The notes under the pieces are model-generated. The model saw only the letters and a program-made list of their open reading frames with translations. It did no database searches and was not told where the DNA came from. Positions 53,708 through 63,386 of a DNA stretch of 64,000 bases are shown piece by piece; positions within the stretch are counted from its first letter, which is position 1; each line of letters begins with the position of its first letter. The translations under genes and the position numbers were made by a program. Source of the DNA: Aureimonas psammosilenae (GTDB lineage Bacteria; Pseudomonadota; Alphaproteobacteria; Rhizobiales; Rhizobiaceae); contig NZ_WEZG01000011.1 of NCBI RefSeq assembly GCF_009176975.1, positions 1 to 64,000 on the forward strand, in the 5' to 3' direction.

Positions 53708-54961
53708 TCAGGCGAAGAAGCGCCGGGCCTTTTCCAAGGCGAGCGCCAGCGCGTCGATCTCCGGTTTGGTATTATACATTCCGAAGGATGCGCGACAGGT
53801 GGATGTCGCGCCGAAGCGCTTCAAGAGCGGTTGGGCGCAATGAGTGCCGGCACGGATGGCGACGCCCTCCCGGTCGATCACCATCGCGACGTCATGAGCA
53901 TGCACGCCTTCGAGGTCGAAGGAAACGATCGCGCCCTTCCCAGGCGCCTCACCGTAGAAGCGCAGCGAATTGACCGACTTCAGCCGCTCGTGAGCGTAGT
54001 CGCGCAACTCTTCCTCATGACGCAGGATCGCCGCCCGGCCGACATTCTGCATGTAGGTCAGCGCAGCGCCAAGGCCGATGGCTTGAACGATCTGCGGCGT
54101 GCCCGCTTCGAAGCGATGCGGCGGCGGGCTGTAGGTGACGGTCTCTTCCGACACCTCGATGATCATTTCGCCACCGCCGTTGAACGGCCGCATCCGCTCC
54201 AGCATCTCGCGCCGGCCATACAGGACGCCGATCCCGGTCGGTCCGTAGAGCTTGTGTCCGGTCACGACATAGAAATCGACGCCGAGATCCTGCACGTCTA
54301 CAGGCAAGTGCACCGCGCCCTGGCTGCCGTCCACCAGGATCGGGATACCGCGCGAACGGGCGAGCGCCGCCAGTTCCTTCACCGGAGTCACCGTACCGAG
54401 AACGTTCGACATATGCGTGACGGCGATCATCTTCGTGCGCGGCGTGATGGCGCGCTCGAAGGCTTCGATGGAGATCGAGCCGTCGACTTCCACCGGGACG
54501 AAGACGAGCTTGGCGCCCTTCCTTTCCCGGATGAAGTGCCAGGGGACGATGTTGGAATGGTGCTCCATCTGGGTGAGCACGATCTCGTCGCCCTCCCCCA
54601 GTTCCGCCAAGCCATAGGAATAAGCGACGAGATTGATCGATTCCGTCGCCGACGAGGTGAAGATCACTTCCTCGACGCTCGGGGCGTTCAGGAAAGCGCG
54701 GACGATTTCGCGCGCGTTCTCGTATTCCTCGGTGGCCTTGTTCGACAGGTAGTGCAGGCCGCGATGGACGTTGGCATAGTCCTGCGAATAGGCCTTCTGG
54801 ATCGCGTCCAGCACCGCCTTCGGCTTTTGCGCGGAAGCGCCGTTGTCGAGATAGACCAACGGCTTGCCGTAGACATGCATCGACAGGATGGGAAAGTCCC
54901 GCCGCACCGCCTCCACATCGAAGGCGGCGCCGGCTTCCCGGATGGGGGCTTCAGCGTTCAT
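53708..54961 (-). CDS. sufS: Cysteine desulfurase SufS (group II)
   Basis: 417 residues. PLP aminotransferase fold with YLDNGASAQKP, TSSATESINLVA, the PLP Lys in TGHKLYGPTGIGVLYG and the catalytic Cys in the group II motif RAGTHCAQP (about 370). It mobilises sulfur from cysteine for SufBCD. GGAG precedes the ATG. It is distinct from the group I type desulfurase at the head of the operon. Confidence 0.95.
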   Translation of the reverse strand: MNAEAPIREAGAAFDVEAVRRDFPILSMHVYGKPLVYLDNGASAQKPKAVLDAIQKAYSQDYANVHRGLHYLSNKATEEYENAREIVRAFLNAPSVEEVIFTSSATESINLVAYSYGLAELGEGDEIVLTQMEHHSNIVPWHFIRERKGAKLVFVPVEVDGSISIEAFERAITPRTKMIAVTHMSNVLGTVTPVKELAALARSRGIPILVDGSQGAVHLPVDVQDLGVDFYVVTGHKLYGPTGIGVLYGRREMLERMRPFNGGGEMIIEVSEETVTYSPPPHRFEAGTPQIVQAIGLGAALTYMQNVGRAAILRHEEELRDYAHERLKSVNSLRFYGEAPGKGAIVSFDLEGVHAHDVAMVIDREGVAIRAGTHCAQPLLKRFGATSTCRASFGMYNTKPEIDALALALEKARRFFA

Positions 54962-54995
54962 GTGCGTCTCCTTCGGCGCGCGGCGTTCCGGCGCC

Positions 54996-56234
54996 TCAGC
55001 GTTCCCGCTCGAGCCAGGAATCGATGCGCGCTTCCAGCGCCTCGACGACCGCTTCGTCTTCCAGTTCCTCCACCACTTCGTCGATGAAGGCGCGAACGAG
55101 AAGCGCGCGCGCCGGCGCAGCCGGGATGCCGCGCGCCATCAGGTAGAAAAGGTGGTTCCGGTCGATTTCGGCCACCGTCGCGCCGTGGCCGCATTGCACG
55201 TCGTCGGCAAAGATTTCCAGCTCGGGCTTGGCCGAGAAGTCCCCGTCGTCGGACAGAATAAGCGTGTTGCAGGCCATCCGGGCATCGGTCTTCTGCGCGC
55301 CCTTGGAAACGCGGATCATGCCCTGGAAAACGCCATGGCCGCCGAGGATCACGTTGCGGAAGACTTCCGTTGCCGTGGTGTTTTCGACCTTGTGGTTCAG
55401 GGTCGTCGTCACATCGATATGCTGACCGTCTTCCAGAAGGTTGACGCCGCGCATGATGATTTCGGCACCCTCGCCGACCGCCAGGGTATGAACTTCCTGA
55501 CGCACCAGCGCACCGCCGGCGTTCAAGACGAACAAGCGGAACTTGGCGTTCTTGCCGACGGAAACGTTGAGCTGGCCGAGATGAGTTTCGCTGGCCCCAC
55601 GCTCCTGATCGATGATCCAAAGAACTTCGGCATCTTCGCCGATCGTCAGGTTCGTCACCACGGTGGAAAGGGCGCGATCCTGCCCGGCGGCCAACCGCTC
55701 CACGAACGTCGCTGAAGAGCCGGCGCCAAGCGTGCATTCGGTGAACGCACGCTCGCCGGACGCAATGGTTTCCGCGCGCAGTTCCACGGCGTGCTCGAGA
55801 TGGATTCCTTCCGCCACCGCAATATCCGTCCGCACGGCCCCGAAGGCGGTCGCCAGCAAACGAACGGTATCGAACTCGCGGTCGAGATGGTTGACGACGT
55901 GCCGCCATTCGGGCGTGCCGCCATTGGGCGCAACGGACAGGCCGGGAACGCTCAGTGATACCGGGCTCCCAAGTTCCACGACCACGCTTCCCGGCACCAG
56001 CGGCGACAGAATGTCATCGCGCGGCGCAGGACGGGCGGCATCAGCCTGACGTCCGACGAGACTGCGCAGATCGGTATAATGCCAAGCCTCGATCCGGCGA
56101 TGCGGCAGACCTTCGCGGCGAAGCACCGCGATAGCGTTGCGCCGGGCCTCCTCGCCGTCCGAAAGGCCAGCCTCGGCCTTCTCGATCACGGCTTCTTCGG
56201 CCGGCGTCATGCGACGCAGGGAAACGACGCTCAT
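54996..56234 (-). CDS. sufD: SUF scaffold component SufD
   Basis: 412 residues. The right-handed parallel beta-helix core of the SufB/SufD family is visible (VVTNLTIGEDAEVLWIIDQERGASETHL, LDGEV-like GEGAEIIMRGVNLLEDGQHIDVTTTLNHKV, FRNVILGGHGVFQGMIRVSKGAQKTDARMACNTLILSDD), with the conserved VQCGHGATVAEID near the end. It forms SufBC2D, which assembles clusters. The ATG shares a base with the sufC stop (TGATG). Confidence 0.94.
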   Translation of the reverse strand: MSVVSLRRMTPAEEAVIEKAEAGLSDGEEARRNAIAVLRREGLPHRRIEAWHYTDLRSLVGRQADAARPAPRDDILSPLVPGSVVVELGSPVSLSVPGLSVAPNGGTPEWRHVVNHLDREFDTVRLLATAFGAVRTDIAVAEGIHLEHAVELRAETIASGERAFTECTLGAGSSATFVERLAAGQDRALSTVVTNLTIGEDAEVLWIIDQERGASETHLGQLNVSVGKNAKFRLFVLNAGGALVRQEVHTLAVGEGAEIIMRGVNLLEDGQHIDVTTTLNHKVENTTATEVFRNVILGGHGVFQGMIRVSKGAQKTDARMACNTLILSDDGDFSAKPELEIFADDVQCGHGATVAEIDRNHLFYLMARGIPAAPARALLVRAFIDEVVEELEDEAVVEALEARIDSWLERER

Positions 56235-56989
56235 CAGGCGGCCTCGCCGATGATCTGGCTGTAGCCCTGGTCTTCGAGCTGAAGCGCAAGTTCCTTGCCG
56301 CCCGAGCGGATGATCCGCCCCTTGTAGAGGACATGCACCGAGTCGGGGATGATATGTTCCAGAAGGCGCTGATAGTGCGTGATGACGAGGAAGGAACGGT
56401 CGGCCTTGCGCAGCGCGTTCACGCCCTCCGAAACGATGCGCAGCGCATCGATATCGAGGCCCGAATCCGTTTCGTCCATGACGCAGAGCTTCGGCTCCAG
56501 AAGCGCCATCTGGAGGATTTCGGCGCGCTTCTTCTCGCCGCCCGAGAAGCCGACATTCAGCGGCCGCTTGAGCATGGCGGCGTCGATCTTGAGGCCCGCC
56601 GCACCTTCCTTCACGCGGCGCATGAATTCCGGTGTCGTCAATTCGTCCTCGCCGCGCGCTTTGCGTTGCGCGTTGAGAGCGGTCTTCAGGAAGGTCATCG
56701 TCGCAACACCGGGAATTTCCAGCGGATACTGGAAGGCCAGGAAGATGCCGGAGGCTGCGCGTTCGGCGGCGTCCATCTCCAGAATGGACTCGCCGTTATA
56801 AAGGATATCGCCCTCCGTCACCTCGTAGTCCTCGCGTCCTGCGAGGATGTAGGACAGGGTCGATTTGCCCGAGCCGTTAGGTCCCATGATCGCGGCAACC
56901 TCGCCGGCTTTCACGGTCAGATCCAGACCGCGCAGGATCTCGGTGTCGGTGTCCGCAACGCGGGCATGAAGGTTCTTGATTTCGAGCAC
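56234..56989 (-). CDS. sufC: SUF ATPase SufC
   Basis: 251 residues, normal length. ABC ATPase with Walker A GPNGSGKSTL (about 35-44), signature FSGGEKKRAEI, Walker B CVMDETDSGLDI, and a distal His (VITHYQRLLEHI). It drives conformational change in SufBC2D. Start is GTG at 56989, one base after the stop of the small ORF upstream, with GGAAGC eight bases before it. Confidence 0.97.
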   Translation of the reverse strand: MLEIKNLHARVADTDTEILRGLDLTVKAGEVAAIMGPNGSGKSTLSYILAGREDYEVTEGDILYNGESILEMDAAERAASGIFLAFQYPLEIPGVATMTFLKTALNAQRKARGEDELTTPEFMRRVKEGAAGLKIDAAMLKRPLNVGFSGGEKKRAEILQMALLEPKLCVMDETDSGLDIDALRIVSEGVNALRKADRSFLVITHYQRLLEHIIPDSVHVLYKGRIIRSGGKELALQLEDQGYSQIIGEAA

Positions 56990-56990
56990 T

Positions 56991-57185
56991 TTAGCGCTTC
57001 CAAAGCTTCTTAAACAGCGAACGGACGGTCGATCCGAAAACGAAGAGCGGCCATAGGATAAGTTCCAGCGGGTCGCTCGGCAAAGCCGCGACCCACCAGA
57101 ACTTGTTCATGCGATCCCCGAGATAGACGTGTTTTTCGCCGCTCTTCGGGACGTCTTTCCGAGGATAGGGTTGGCCGTCAGCCAA
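56991..57185 (-). CDS. Small membrane-protein ORF between sufB and sufC, 64 aa
   Basis: A TTG start at 57185 follows a strong GGAGG six bases upstream and overlaps the sufB stop; the frame ends one base before the sufC GTG. The N-terminal 25 residues are hydrophilic and Lys-rich ([20 protein letters not shown]). Then comes a hydrophobic stretch with paired Trp and Pro ([23 protein letters not shown]) and a basic end. An ATG at 57110 would give 39 residues with only the hydrophobic part. No family recognised. Its tight coupling to sufB and sufC argues that it is translated with them. Confidence 0.6.
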   Translation of the reverse strand: MADGQPYPRKDVPKSGEKHVYLGDRMNKFWWVAALPSDPLELILWPLFVFGSTVRSLFKKLWKR

Positions 57186-58716
57186 CGCTGCCCTCCAAGG
57201 AGATGCCGATCAGTTTCTGCGCTTCCACCGCGAACTCCATCGGGAGCTGCTGGATGACGTCGCGCACGAAGCCGTTGACGATCAGCGCGACGGCCTCCTC
57301 CTCGGGAATGCCGCGCTGCATGCAGTAGAAGAGCTGATCCTCGGAAATCTTCGAGGTGGTCGCTTCGTGCTCGAACTGCGCCGTCGAGTTCTTCGCCTCG
57401 ATGTAAGGCACGGTATGCGCGCCGCATTCCTCGCCGATCAGAAGCGAGTCGCACTGCGTGAAGTTGCGGGCATTCGTGGCGCGGCGGTTGGCCGTCACCT
57501 GACCGCGATAGGTATTGTTCGAGTTGCCGGCCGAGATGCCCTTCGAGATGATGCGGCTCGACGTGTTCTTGCCGAGGTGAATCATCTTCGTGCCGGAATC
57601 GATCTGCTGGCGACCGTTCGACACGGCGATCGAATAAAACTCGCCGCGCGAGTTGTCGCCGCGAAGGATGCAGGAGGGGTATTTCCAGGTGATCGCCGAA
57701 CCGGTCTCGACCTGCGTCCAGGAAATCTTGGCGTTCTTCTCGCGGCAATCGCCGCGCTTCGTCACGAAATTGTAGATGCCGCCCTTCCCTTCCTTATCGC
57801 CGGGATACCAGTTCTGGACGGTCGAGTACTTGATCTCCGCATCTTCCAGCGCGACCAGTTCCACCACCGCCGCGTGAAGCTGGTTCTCGTCGCGCTGGGG
57901 CGCTGTGCAGCCTTCGAGATAGGAAACGTAGGAGCCCTTGTCCGCGATGATCAGCGTGCGTTCGAACTGGCCGGTATTACGCTCGTTGATGCGGAAATAG
58001 GTCGAAAGCTCCATCGGGCAGCGAACGCCCGGCGGCACGTAGACGAAGGACCCATCCGTGAACACGGCGGAGTTCAGCGTGGCGAAGAAGTTGTCGGAGA
58101 CCGGCACGACCGAGCCGAGATACTTGCGGACGAGGTCGGGATGCTCGCGGATCGCCTCGGAGATCGGCATGAAGATTACGCCGGCCTTCTGCAATTCCTT
58201 CTTGAAGGTCGTCGCCACCGAAACGGAATCGAAGACCGCATCCACCGCGACGCGGCGACCGTAGCTGCCTTCCGAAGGCGGCACACCCGAATCGTCGTCG
58301 GAGGAAAACTCGGAAGGCTCGTCAGGCTTGCGCACGCCCGCCAGGATTTCCTGCTCCTTCAGCGGAATGCCGAGCTTCTCGTAGGTCCGCAGAATCTCGG
58401 GATCCACCTCGGCCAGCGACGAAGGGCCGGACATGGATTTCGGCGCGGAATAGTAATGCAGGTCCTGATAATCCACGGGCGGATAATCGAGGCGCGCCCA
58501 ATCCGGGCTTTCCATCGTCTTCCAACGCGCGAAGGCGTCCAGCCGCCACTGCAGCATCCATTCCGGCTCGTCTTTCTTGGCCGAAATGAAGGCGATGATG
58601 TCCTCGTTCAGGCCTTTGGGGGCCTTGTCGGACTCGATGATGGTTTCGAAGCCGTATTTGTATTGATCGACGTCGATGCGACGAACCTGATCGATCGTTT
58701 CCTGAACTGCTGGCAT
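57178..58716 (-). CDS. sufB: SUF scaffold component SufB
   Basis: 512 residues, slightly longer than the usual about 480-495. Conserved stretches [86 protein letters not shown] and the tail [24 protein letters not shown]. SufB builds the nascent Fe-S cluster with SufC and SufD. GGAG precedes the ATG. It starts 135 bp after the nifS-like gene, so an internal promoter is possible. Confidence 0.96.
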   Translation of the reverse strand: MPAVQETIDQVRRIDVDQYKYGFETIIESDKAPKGLNEDIIAFISAKKDEPEWMLQWRLDAFARWKTMESPDWARLDYPPVDYQDLHYYSAPKSMSGPSSLAEVDPEILRTYEKLGIPLKEQEILAGVRKPDEPSEFSSDDDSGVPPSEGSYGRRVAVDAVFDSVSVATTFKKELQKAGVIFMPISEAIREHPDLVRKYLGSVVPVSDNFFATLNSAVFTDGSFVYVPPGVRCPMELSTYFRINERNTGQFERTLIIADKGSYVSYLEGCTAPQRDENQLHAAVVELVALEDAEIKYSTVQNWYPGDKEGKGGIYNFVTKRGDCREKNAKISWTQVETGSAITWKYPSCILRGDNSRGEFYSIAVSNGRQQIDSGTKMIHLGKNTSSRIISKGISAGNSNNTYRGQVTANRRATNARNFTQCDSLLIGEECGAHTVPYIEAKNSTAQFEHEATTSKISEDQLFYCMQRGIPEEEAVALIVNGFVRDVIQQLPMEFAVEAQKLIGISLEGSVG

Positions 58717-58850
58717 GTCATCGCTCCATACGCGCCGAATTCAAGGTTCGGCCGTCGGGTTTCGTCTGTCGCTGTCGGCTGCGCCTCCAGCATCATATGG
58801 TGTGGAAGAGTCAAGTTTTTAAGCTCGCCTCTTTCCGTCTTCATGCTTCT

Positions 58851-60041
58851 TTATGCGGCCCGCTTGCCCGTCTTCGCGGCTTGGCCCCTGAGGAGAACAT
58901 CGGCGAGCGTCCGCGTGAAAGCGCGTATTTCCTCATGCGACGTGTCCCAGCCGAGGCTGACGCGGATTAAGCCGAGCCCCGCATCGACATCCAAGCCGCC
59001 GTGAACCATCGCCGTAAGCGCATGACTCGCGCCGACTTTTCCCGACGAACAGGCAGAACCGGCGGAAACGGCGAAGCCTGCAAGGTCGAGGGCGATCTGC
59101 AGCGACTCGGCCTTTCGACCGGCAACCGCGAACGACAAAGTGTTCGGCAAACGAAGCGAGCGCTCGCCGATCACCATCAATTCGCAGCCCGCGCTCCGCA
59201 GGTCCACCACGATCGAATCGCGCAAGGCACCCAAGCGTTCCATCTGCATCCCGGCCCGCTCGTTTGCCACAAGCGCCGCCGCGCCGAAACTCGCGATCAG
59301 CGAAACCGCTTCCGTGCCGGACCGAACGCCCTTTTCCTGGCCTCCCCCCGGAATCAGCCGAACGGGGCGCAGTCGGTCACTCGCGAGGACGAAGGCGCCG
59401 ACACCCTTGGCGGCACCGAGCTTGTGCCCGGAGACCAAGAGCGCATCGGCGCCGAGCGTCTCGATATCCACCGCCAGTCGCCCGACTGCCTGGACGGCGT
59501 CCACGACCAGCACGATGTCGCGGCCCGCGAGACGCTCACGAATGGCCTCCATCGGCTGAACGATGCCCGTTTCGCCATTGGCAAGGCATACCGCCAGCAT
59601 CGCCGGTTGTTCACCGACCGAGACGAGCCAACGGTCGAGAGCGCCGAAATCCACGATGCCCTCTGCGTCGACGCCGAGACGTGTGACTGCGCTGTCTTCG
59701 AAACGCCCGCCTTCGCGGGTCGCAGGATGGTCGGCATCCACCACCGCCAGGCAGGCCAAGCGGAACTCGTCCCCGTCTCGAAGCCAATCCGGCGTCAGGC
59801 AGGTTGCTGCGGCTTCCGTGGCGCTGGCGGTGAAAACGACATCTTCCGCCGAACCGCCAACCAGCCGGGCGACGTTTCGCCGCGCATCTTCCACCAGTGC
59901 CCGAACCCGCCGCCCTTCACTATGGACCGAGGACGGATTCCCGACGAGATCCAGAGACCCGATCAGCGCTTCGCGCGCCTGCGGCAGGAGCGGTGCCGAA
60001 GCGTTGTGATCGAGGTAGATACGTCGTCCAACGGTTTCCAT
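58851..60041 (-). CDS. Cysteine desulfurase, NifS/IscS-like (group I)
   Basis: 396 residues. YLDHNASAPLLPQAREAL, the PLP Lys in SGHKLGAAKGVGAFVLA and the catalytic Cys in SAGSACSSGKVGAS are the group I pattern. It supplies sulfur for Fe-S clusters or thiolation. It is the first gene of the suf operon (called sufS2 or nifS-like in rhizobia) and so precedes sufB. The start at 60041 fits the family; a TTG at 60080 has no better site. An Irr-box match lies about 95-110 bases upstream. Confidence 0.9.
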   Translation of the reverse strand: METVGRRIYLDHNASAPLLPQAREALIGSLDLVGNPSSVHSEGRRVRALVEDARRNVARLVGGSAEDVVFTASATEAAATCLTPDWLRDGDEFRLACLAVVDADHPATREGGRFEDSAVTRLGVDAEGIVDFGALDRWLVSVGEQPAMLAVCLANGETGIVQPMEAIRERLAGRDIVLVVDAVQAVGRLAVDIETLGADALLVSGHKLGAAKGVGAFVLASDRLRPVRLIPGGGQEKGVRSGTEAVSLIASFGAAALVANERAGMQMERLGALRDSIVVDLRSAGCELMVIGERSLRLPNTLSFAVAGRKAESLQIALDLAGFAVSAGSACSSGKVGASHALTAMVHGGLDVDAGLGLIRVSLGWDTSHEEIRAFTRTLADVLLRGQAAKTGKRAA

Positions 60042-60137
60042 CCGCCACTCGCTGACTTCTTCCGACGGCACGAAGCGCAAATTTCTTGAATTGCCGCTGC
60101 TCGCTGAACTACATAGCGCCTTCAGCGGGCGTTGCAG

Positions 60138-60154
60138 TTTAAAACGGTTCTAAA
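60138..60154. promoter_or_regulatory. Iron control element (Irr box) match upstream of the suf operon
   Basis: TTTAAAACGGTTCTAAA fits TTTAGAA-N3-TTCTAAA, the ICE motif of rhizobial Irr, with one mismatch (on the minus strand TTTAGAACCGTTTTAAA). It lies about 100 bases before the nifS-like start. Suf genes are known to be iron-controlled in rhizobia by Irr and RirA; regulation here is inferred. Confidence 0.68.
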
Positions 60155-60224
60155 CAGAACCTAGAAGGCCGCCCCGATTTCGTCAAGGCGCGGCCCTAAG
60201 CGCCCCAGTGCCATAGGATCGCAC

Positions 60225-60899
60225 ATGCCCGAGGTCATTTTCAACGGTCCCGCCGGAAGGCTGGAAGGCCGTTACCAGCCCAGCAAGGAGAAGAACGCTC
60301 CGATTGCCATCGTGCTCCACCCGCACCCGCGCTTCGGGGGCACGATGAACAACCAGATCGTCTACCAGCTCTTCTATATGTTCGTGGAACGCGGTTTCAC
60401 GACGCTTCGGTTTAATTTTCGCGGCATCGGCCGCAGCCAGGGCGAGTTCGATCACGGCGCCGGAGAGCTTTCGGACGCCGCCGCCGCGCTCGACTGGGTG
60501 CAGAGCCTTCACCCCGATTCAAAGCATTGCTGGGTCGCCGGCTATTCCTTCGGCGCGTGGATCGGCATGCAGCTTCTGATGCGCCGCCCGGAGATCGAAG
60601 GCTTCATGTCGATCTCGCCGCAGCCGAACTCCTACGACTTCTCGTTTCTGGCGCCCTGCCCGTCTTCCGGCCTCATCATCCACGGCGACAAGGATCGCGT
60701 GGCGCCGCCGAAGGACGTGCAGACGTTGGTCGACAAGCTCAAGACGCAGAAGGGCATCCTCATCACCCAGAACACGGTGGAAGGAGCGAATCACTTCTAC
60801 AGCGAGCATTCGGAACTGCTGCTTTCCGAATGCGCAAATTATCTCGATCGCCGCCTTCAGGGCGAACTGACGGATGTCAGGCCGAAGCGCCTGAAGTAG
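60225..60899 (+). CDS. Small alpha/beta hydrolase
   Basis: 224 residues, no signal peptide. Nucleophile elbow GYSFGAWIGM (GxSxG), IAIVLHPHPRFGGTMNNQIV, and IHGDKDRVAPPKDV carrying the acid, with His in EGANHFYSEH. A cytoplasmic esterase-like fold of the kind found next to suf operons in Rhizobiales; substrate unknown. Its 3' end overlaps anmK by 23 bp on the opposite strand. Confidence 0.86.
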   Translation: MPEVIFNGPAGRLEGRYQPSKEKNAPIAIVLHPHPRFGGTMNNQIVYQLFYMFVERGFTTLRFNFRGIGRSQGEFDHGAGELSDAAAALDWVQSLHPDSKHCWVAGYSFGAWIGMQLLMRRPEIEGFMSISPQPNSYDFSFLAPCPSSGLIIHGDKDRVAPPKDVQTLVDKLKTQKGILITQNTVEGANHFYSEHSELLLSECANYLDRRLQGELTDVRPKRLK

Positions 60900-62025
60900 G
60901 AAGCGCGAGAACGCCGCCCGGCGTCGGGCGGCGGCATCCCGTCGTCGTCGGCCAGGAAAGCGGCAGGCCGCGACGGGAGCGGACGGCAAGATAGGCCCAG
61001 GCTTCGGCTTCCGTGGCATCGCCGTCGAGCGCGACATCCTCGGCGGAAACAACGCGGCCGCCGGTGCGTTTCGCGCCCTCAAGGAGGTCCGCCATGATCG
61101 CGGGATGCCTCCGCCCTCCGCCGGCGACGATCCAAAGCTTGGGCGGCTCGGGCAACAGCGGAACGGCCTTCAGGATCGCTTCCGCCGCGACGAAACAAAG
61201 CGTGCGCGCAACGTCCTCGACCGTCCCGGTATCCGCTGCCGGCACGGTGAAGTCGAAACGGTCGAGCGATTTCGGCGTGGGCTTGGCGAAGAAGTCGGAG
61301 CCGAGATAGTGTTCGGCGAGTGACTTCAGGACGCGGCCCTCCTTCGCCAGTTCCCCGTTCTCGTCGAAAGGAATGCTCGCCTCCCGCGACACCCATTGAT
61401 CGATGAGCGCATTCCCCGGCCCGGTATCGAAGGCGACCGGATCGGACGCGCGGTCGACATAGGTGATGTTCGATATGCCGCCGATATTGACGACGGCCAC
61501 CGGCAGCGTGCGGAACTCCTCATCGAGCGCCGCGACAAGGGCCGCATGATAGGCCGGCACCAGCGGCGCACCCTGCCCGCCCGCCGCCATATCGGCGGCC
61601 CGCATGTCGTGGACCACCGCGAGGTCAAGCGCATTCGCCAGCCTTTGCCCGTCGCCGATCTGGACGGTCAGAGCATCGGCCGGCCTGTGCAGCACGGTCT
61701 GGCCGTGAAAACCGACCACATCGACGCGGGCGAGATCGATACCCTGCGACACCGCGAAGGCTCGAACGGCTTCGGCGTGGCGATCGGTCAGATCGCGCTC
61801 CAGAAGGGCTAGACTTCCCGGCCGCTCTTCGCGCCAGGCGATAGCCTTTGCTTCTTCCAGCCCTTCGGCCAGACGCCGACGGAAGGCGTCGTCATAGGCG
61901 AAACTTTCAGCGCCGACCCGCCTGACGGAACGCTCGCCGTCCGTTTCGATCAACGCCACGTCGATGCCGTCCATCGAGGTTCCGCTCATCAGCCCGATGG
62001 CGAGCACGGCCTCGGTCGTCGTCAT
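60877..62025 (-). CDS. anmK: Anhydro-N-acetylmuramic acid kinase AnmK
   Basis: 382 residues. [20 protein letters not shown] is the phosphate-binding signature, and [40 protein letters not shown] and [11 protein letters not shown] complete the family. It phosphorylates and opens 1,6-anhydroMurNAc during peptidoglycan recycling, downstream of lytic transglycosylases such as the one at 2522. GGGTGG precedes ATG 62025. Divergent from tyrS. Confidence 0.95.
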   Translation of the reverse strand: MTTTEAVLAIGLMSGTSMDGIDVALIETDGERSVRRVGAESFAYDDAFRRRLAEGLEEAKAIAWREERPGSLALLERDLTDRHAEAVRAFAVSQGIDLARVDVVGFHGQTVLHRPADALTVQIGDGQRLANALDLAVVHDMRAADMAAGGQGAPLVPAYHAALVAALDEEFRTLPVAVVNIGGISNITYVDRASDPVAFDTGPGNALIDQWVSREASIPFDENGELAKEGRVLKSLAEHYLGSDFFAKPTPKSLDRFDFTVPAADTGTVEDVARTLCFVAAEAILKAVPLLPEPPKLWIVAGGGRRHPAIMADLLEGAKRTGGRVVSAEDVALDGDATEAEAWAYLAVRSRRGLPLSWPTTTGCRRPTPGGVLALPTSGASA

Positions 62026-62114
62026 GGAACCCACCCTTTCATTTCGCCGCCACGCTGGTAAACCCTCCGACGTTCCAAGCCGAATGGGACGGCCAGCACC
62101 TGGATCAACGAGCA

Positions 62115-63368
62115 ATGACCGCGTTCAAGTCCGACTTCCTGCGCATCCTCTCGGAGCGCGGCTTCATCCAGCAGACCTCGAACGACGAGGCTCTCGACGA
62201 CCTGTTCCGGACCCAGACCGTCACCGCTTATATCGGCTACGATCCGACCGCCTCCAGCCTGCATGTCGGCCACCTGACGCAGACCATGATGCTGCACTGG
62301 ATGCAGCAGACCGGTCATCGTCCGATCGCCCTGATGGGCGGCGGCACCGGCATGATCGGCGATCCGTCCTTCAAGGACGAGGCGCGCAAGCTGATGACCA
62401 CCGAAACCATCGGCGAGAATCTCGTCGGCCTTCGCCGCACCTTCTCGCAGTTCCTTCGATTCGGCGACGGCGAGAGCGACGCCGTGATGGCGAACAATGC
62501 CGATTGGCTGCTCGACATCAACTATGTCGAGTTCCTGCGCGATGTCGGCCGGCATTTCTCCGTCAACCGGATGTTGTCCTTCGATTCGGTGAAACTGCGG
62601 CTGGATCGCGAGCAATCGCTGTCCTTCCTCGAATTCAATTACATGATCCTGCAGGCTTACGATTTCGTGGAGCTTTACAAGCGCTACGGATGCCGTCTGC
62701 AGATGGGCGGCTCCGACCAATGGGGCAACATCGTCAGCGGGATCGATCTCGGCCGCCGCATGGAAGGCGCAGAGCTGTTCGCACTCGTATCGCCGCTGCT
62801 GACGACCTCGTCCGGCGCCAAGATGGGCAAATCCGCGTCCGGCGCGGTTTGGCTGAACCCGGACATGCTGGCGCCCTACGAGTTCTGGCAGTTCTGGCGC
62901 AACACCGAGGATGCCGATGTCGGGCGCTTCCTGAAGCTCTACACGACGCTGCCAATGGACGAGATCGCTCGGCTTGCCACGCTCGGCGGTGCGGAGATCA
63001 ACGATGCCAAGAAGGTTCTCGCGAACGAGGTGACGAAACTCATCCACGGCGCGGCGGCGGCCGAGCTCGCGGCGGAAACGGCGCGCAAGACCTTCGAGGA
63101 AGGCGCGCTCGCCGACAGCCTGCCGACGCACGAGGTTCCCGCTTCCGAGCTCGAAGCCGGGATCGGCATTCTGTCGCTCTTCGTGTCCGCTGGTCTGGCC
63201 GCATCCAACGGCGAGGTGCGCCGTCACATGAAGGGCGGCGCGGTTCGGCTGAACGACGAGACGGTCGAGGACGAGAAGCGCGTCGTTGGGTCCGGCGATC
63301 TTCTGTCCGGCGGCGTCGTCAAGCTGTCGGTCGGCCGCAAGAAGCACGTCCTCGTTCGCCCGGTCTGA
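62115..63368 (+). CDS. tyrS: Tyrosyl-tRNA synthetase
   Basis: 417 residues. Class I synthetase: [13 protein letters not shown] (HIGH motif as HVGH), [18 protein letters not shown], and KMGKS (KMSKS motif). An S4-like RNA-binding domain ends the protein ([26 protein letters not shown]). It charges tRNA-Tyr. Divergent from anmK, 89 bp away, a pairing common in Rhizobiales. Confidence 0.97.
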   Translation: MTAFKSDFLRILSERGFIQQTSNDEALDDLFRTQTVTAYIGYDPTASSLHVGHLTQTMMLHWMQQTGHRPIALMGGGTGMIGDPSFKDEARKLMTTETIGENLVGLRRTFSQFLRFGDGESDAVMANNADWLLDINYVEFLRDVGRHFSVNRMLSFDSVKLRLDREQSLSFLEFNYMILQAYDFVELYKRYGCRLQMGGSDQWGNIVSGIDLGRRMEGAELFALVSPLLTTSSGAKMGKSASGAVWLNPDMLAPYEFWQFWRNTEDADVGRFLKLYTTLPMDEIARLATLGGAEINDAKKVLANEVTKLIHGAAAAELAAETARKTFEEGALADSLPTHEVPASELEAGIGILSLFVSAGLAASNGEVRRHMKGGAVRLNDETVEDEKRVVGSGDLLSGGVVKLSVGRKKHVLVRPV

Positions 63369-63386
63369 AGCGGCGAACGTCCTCGC

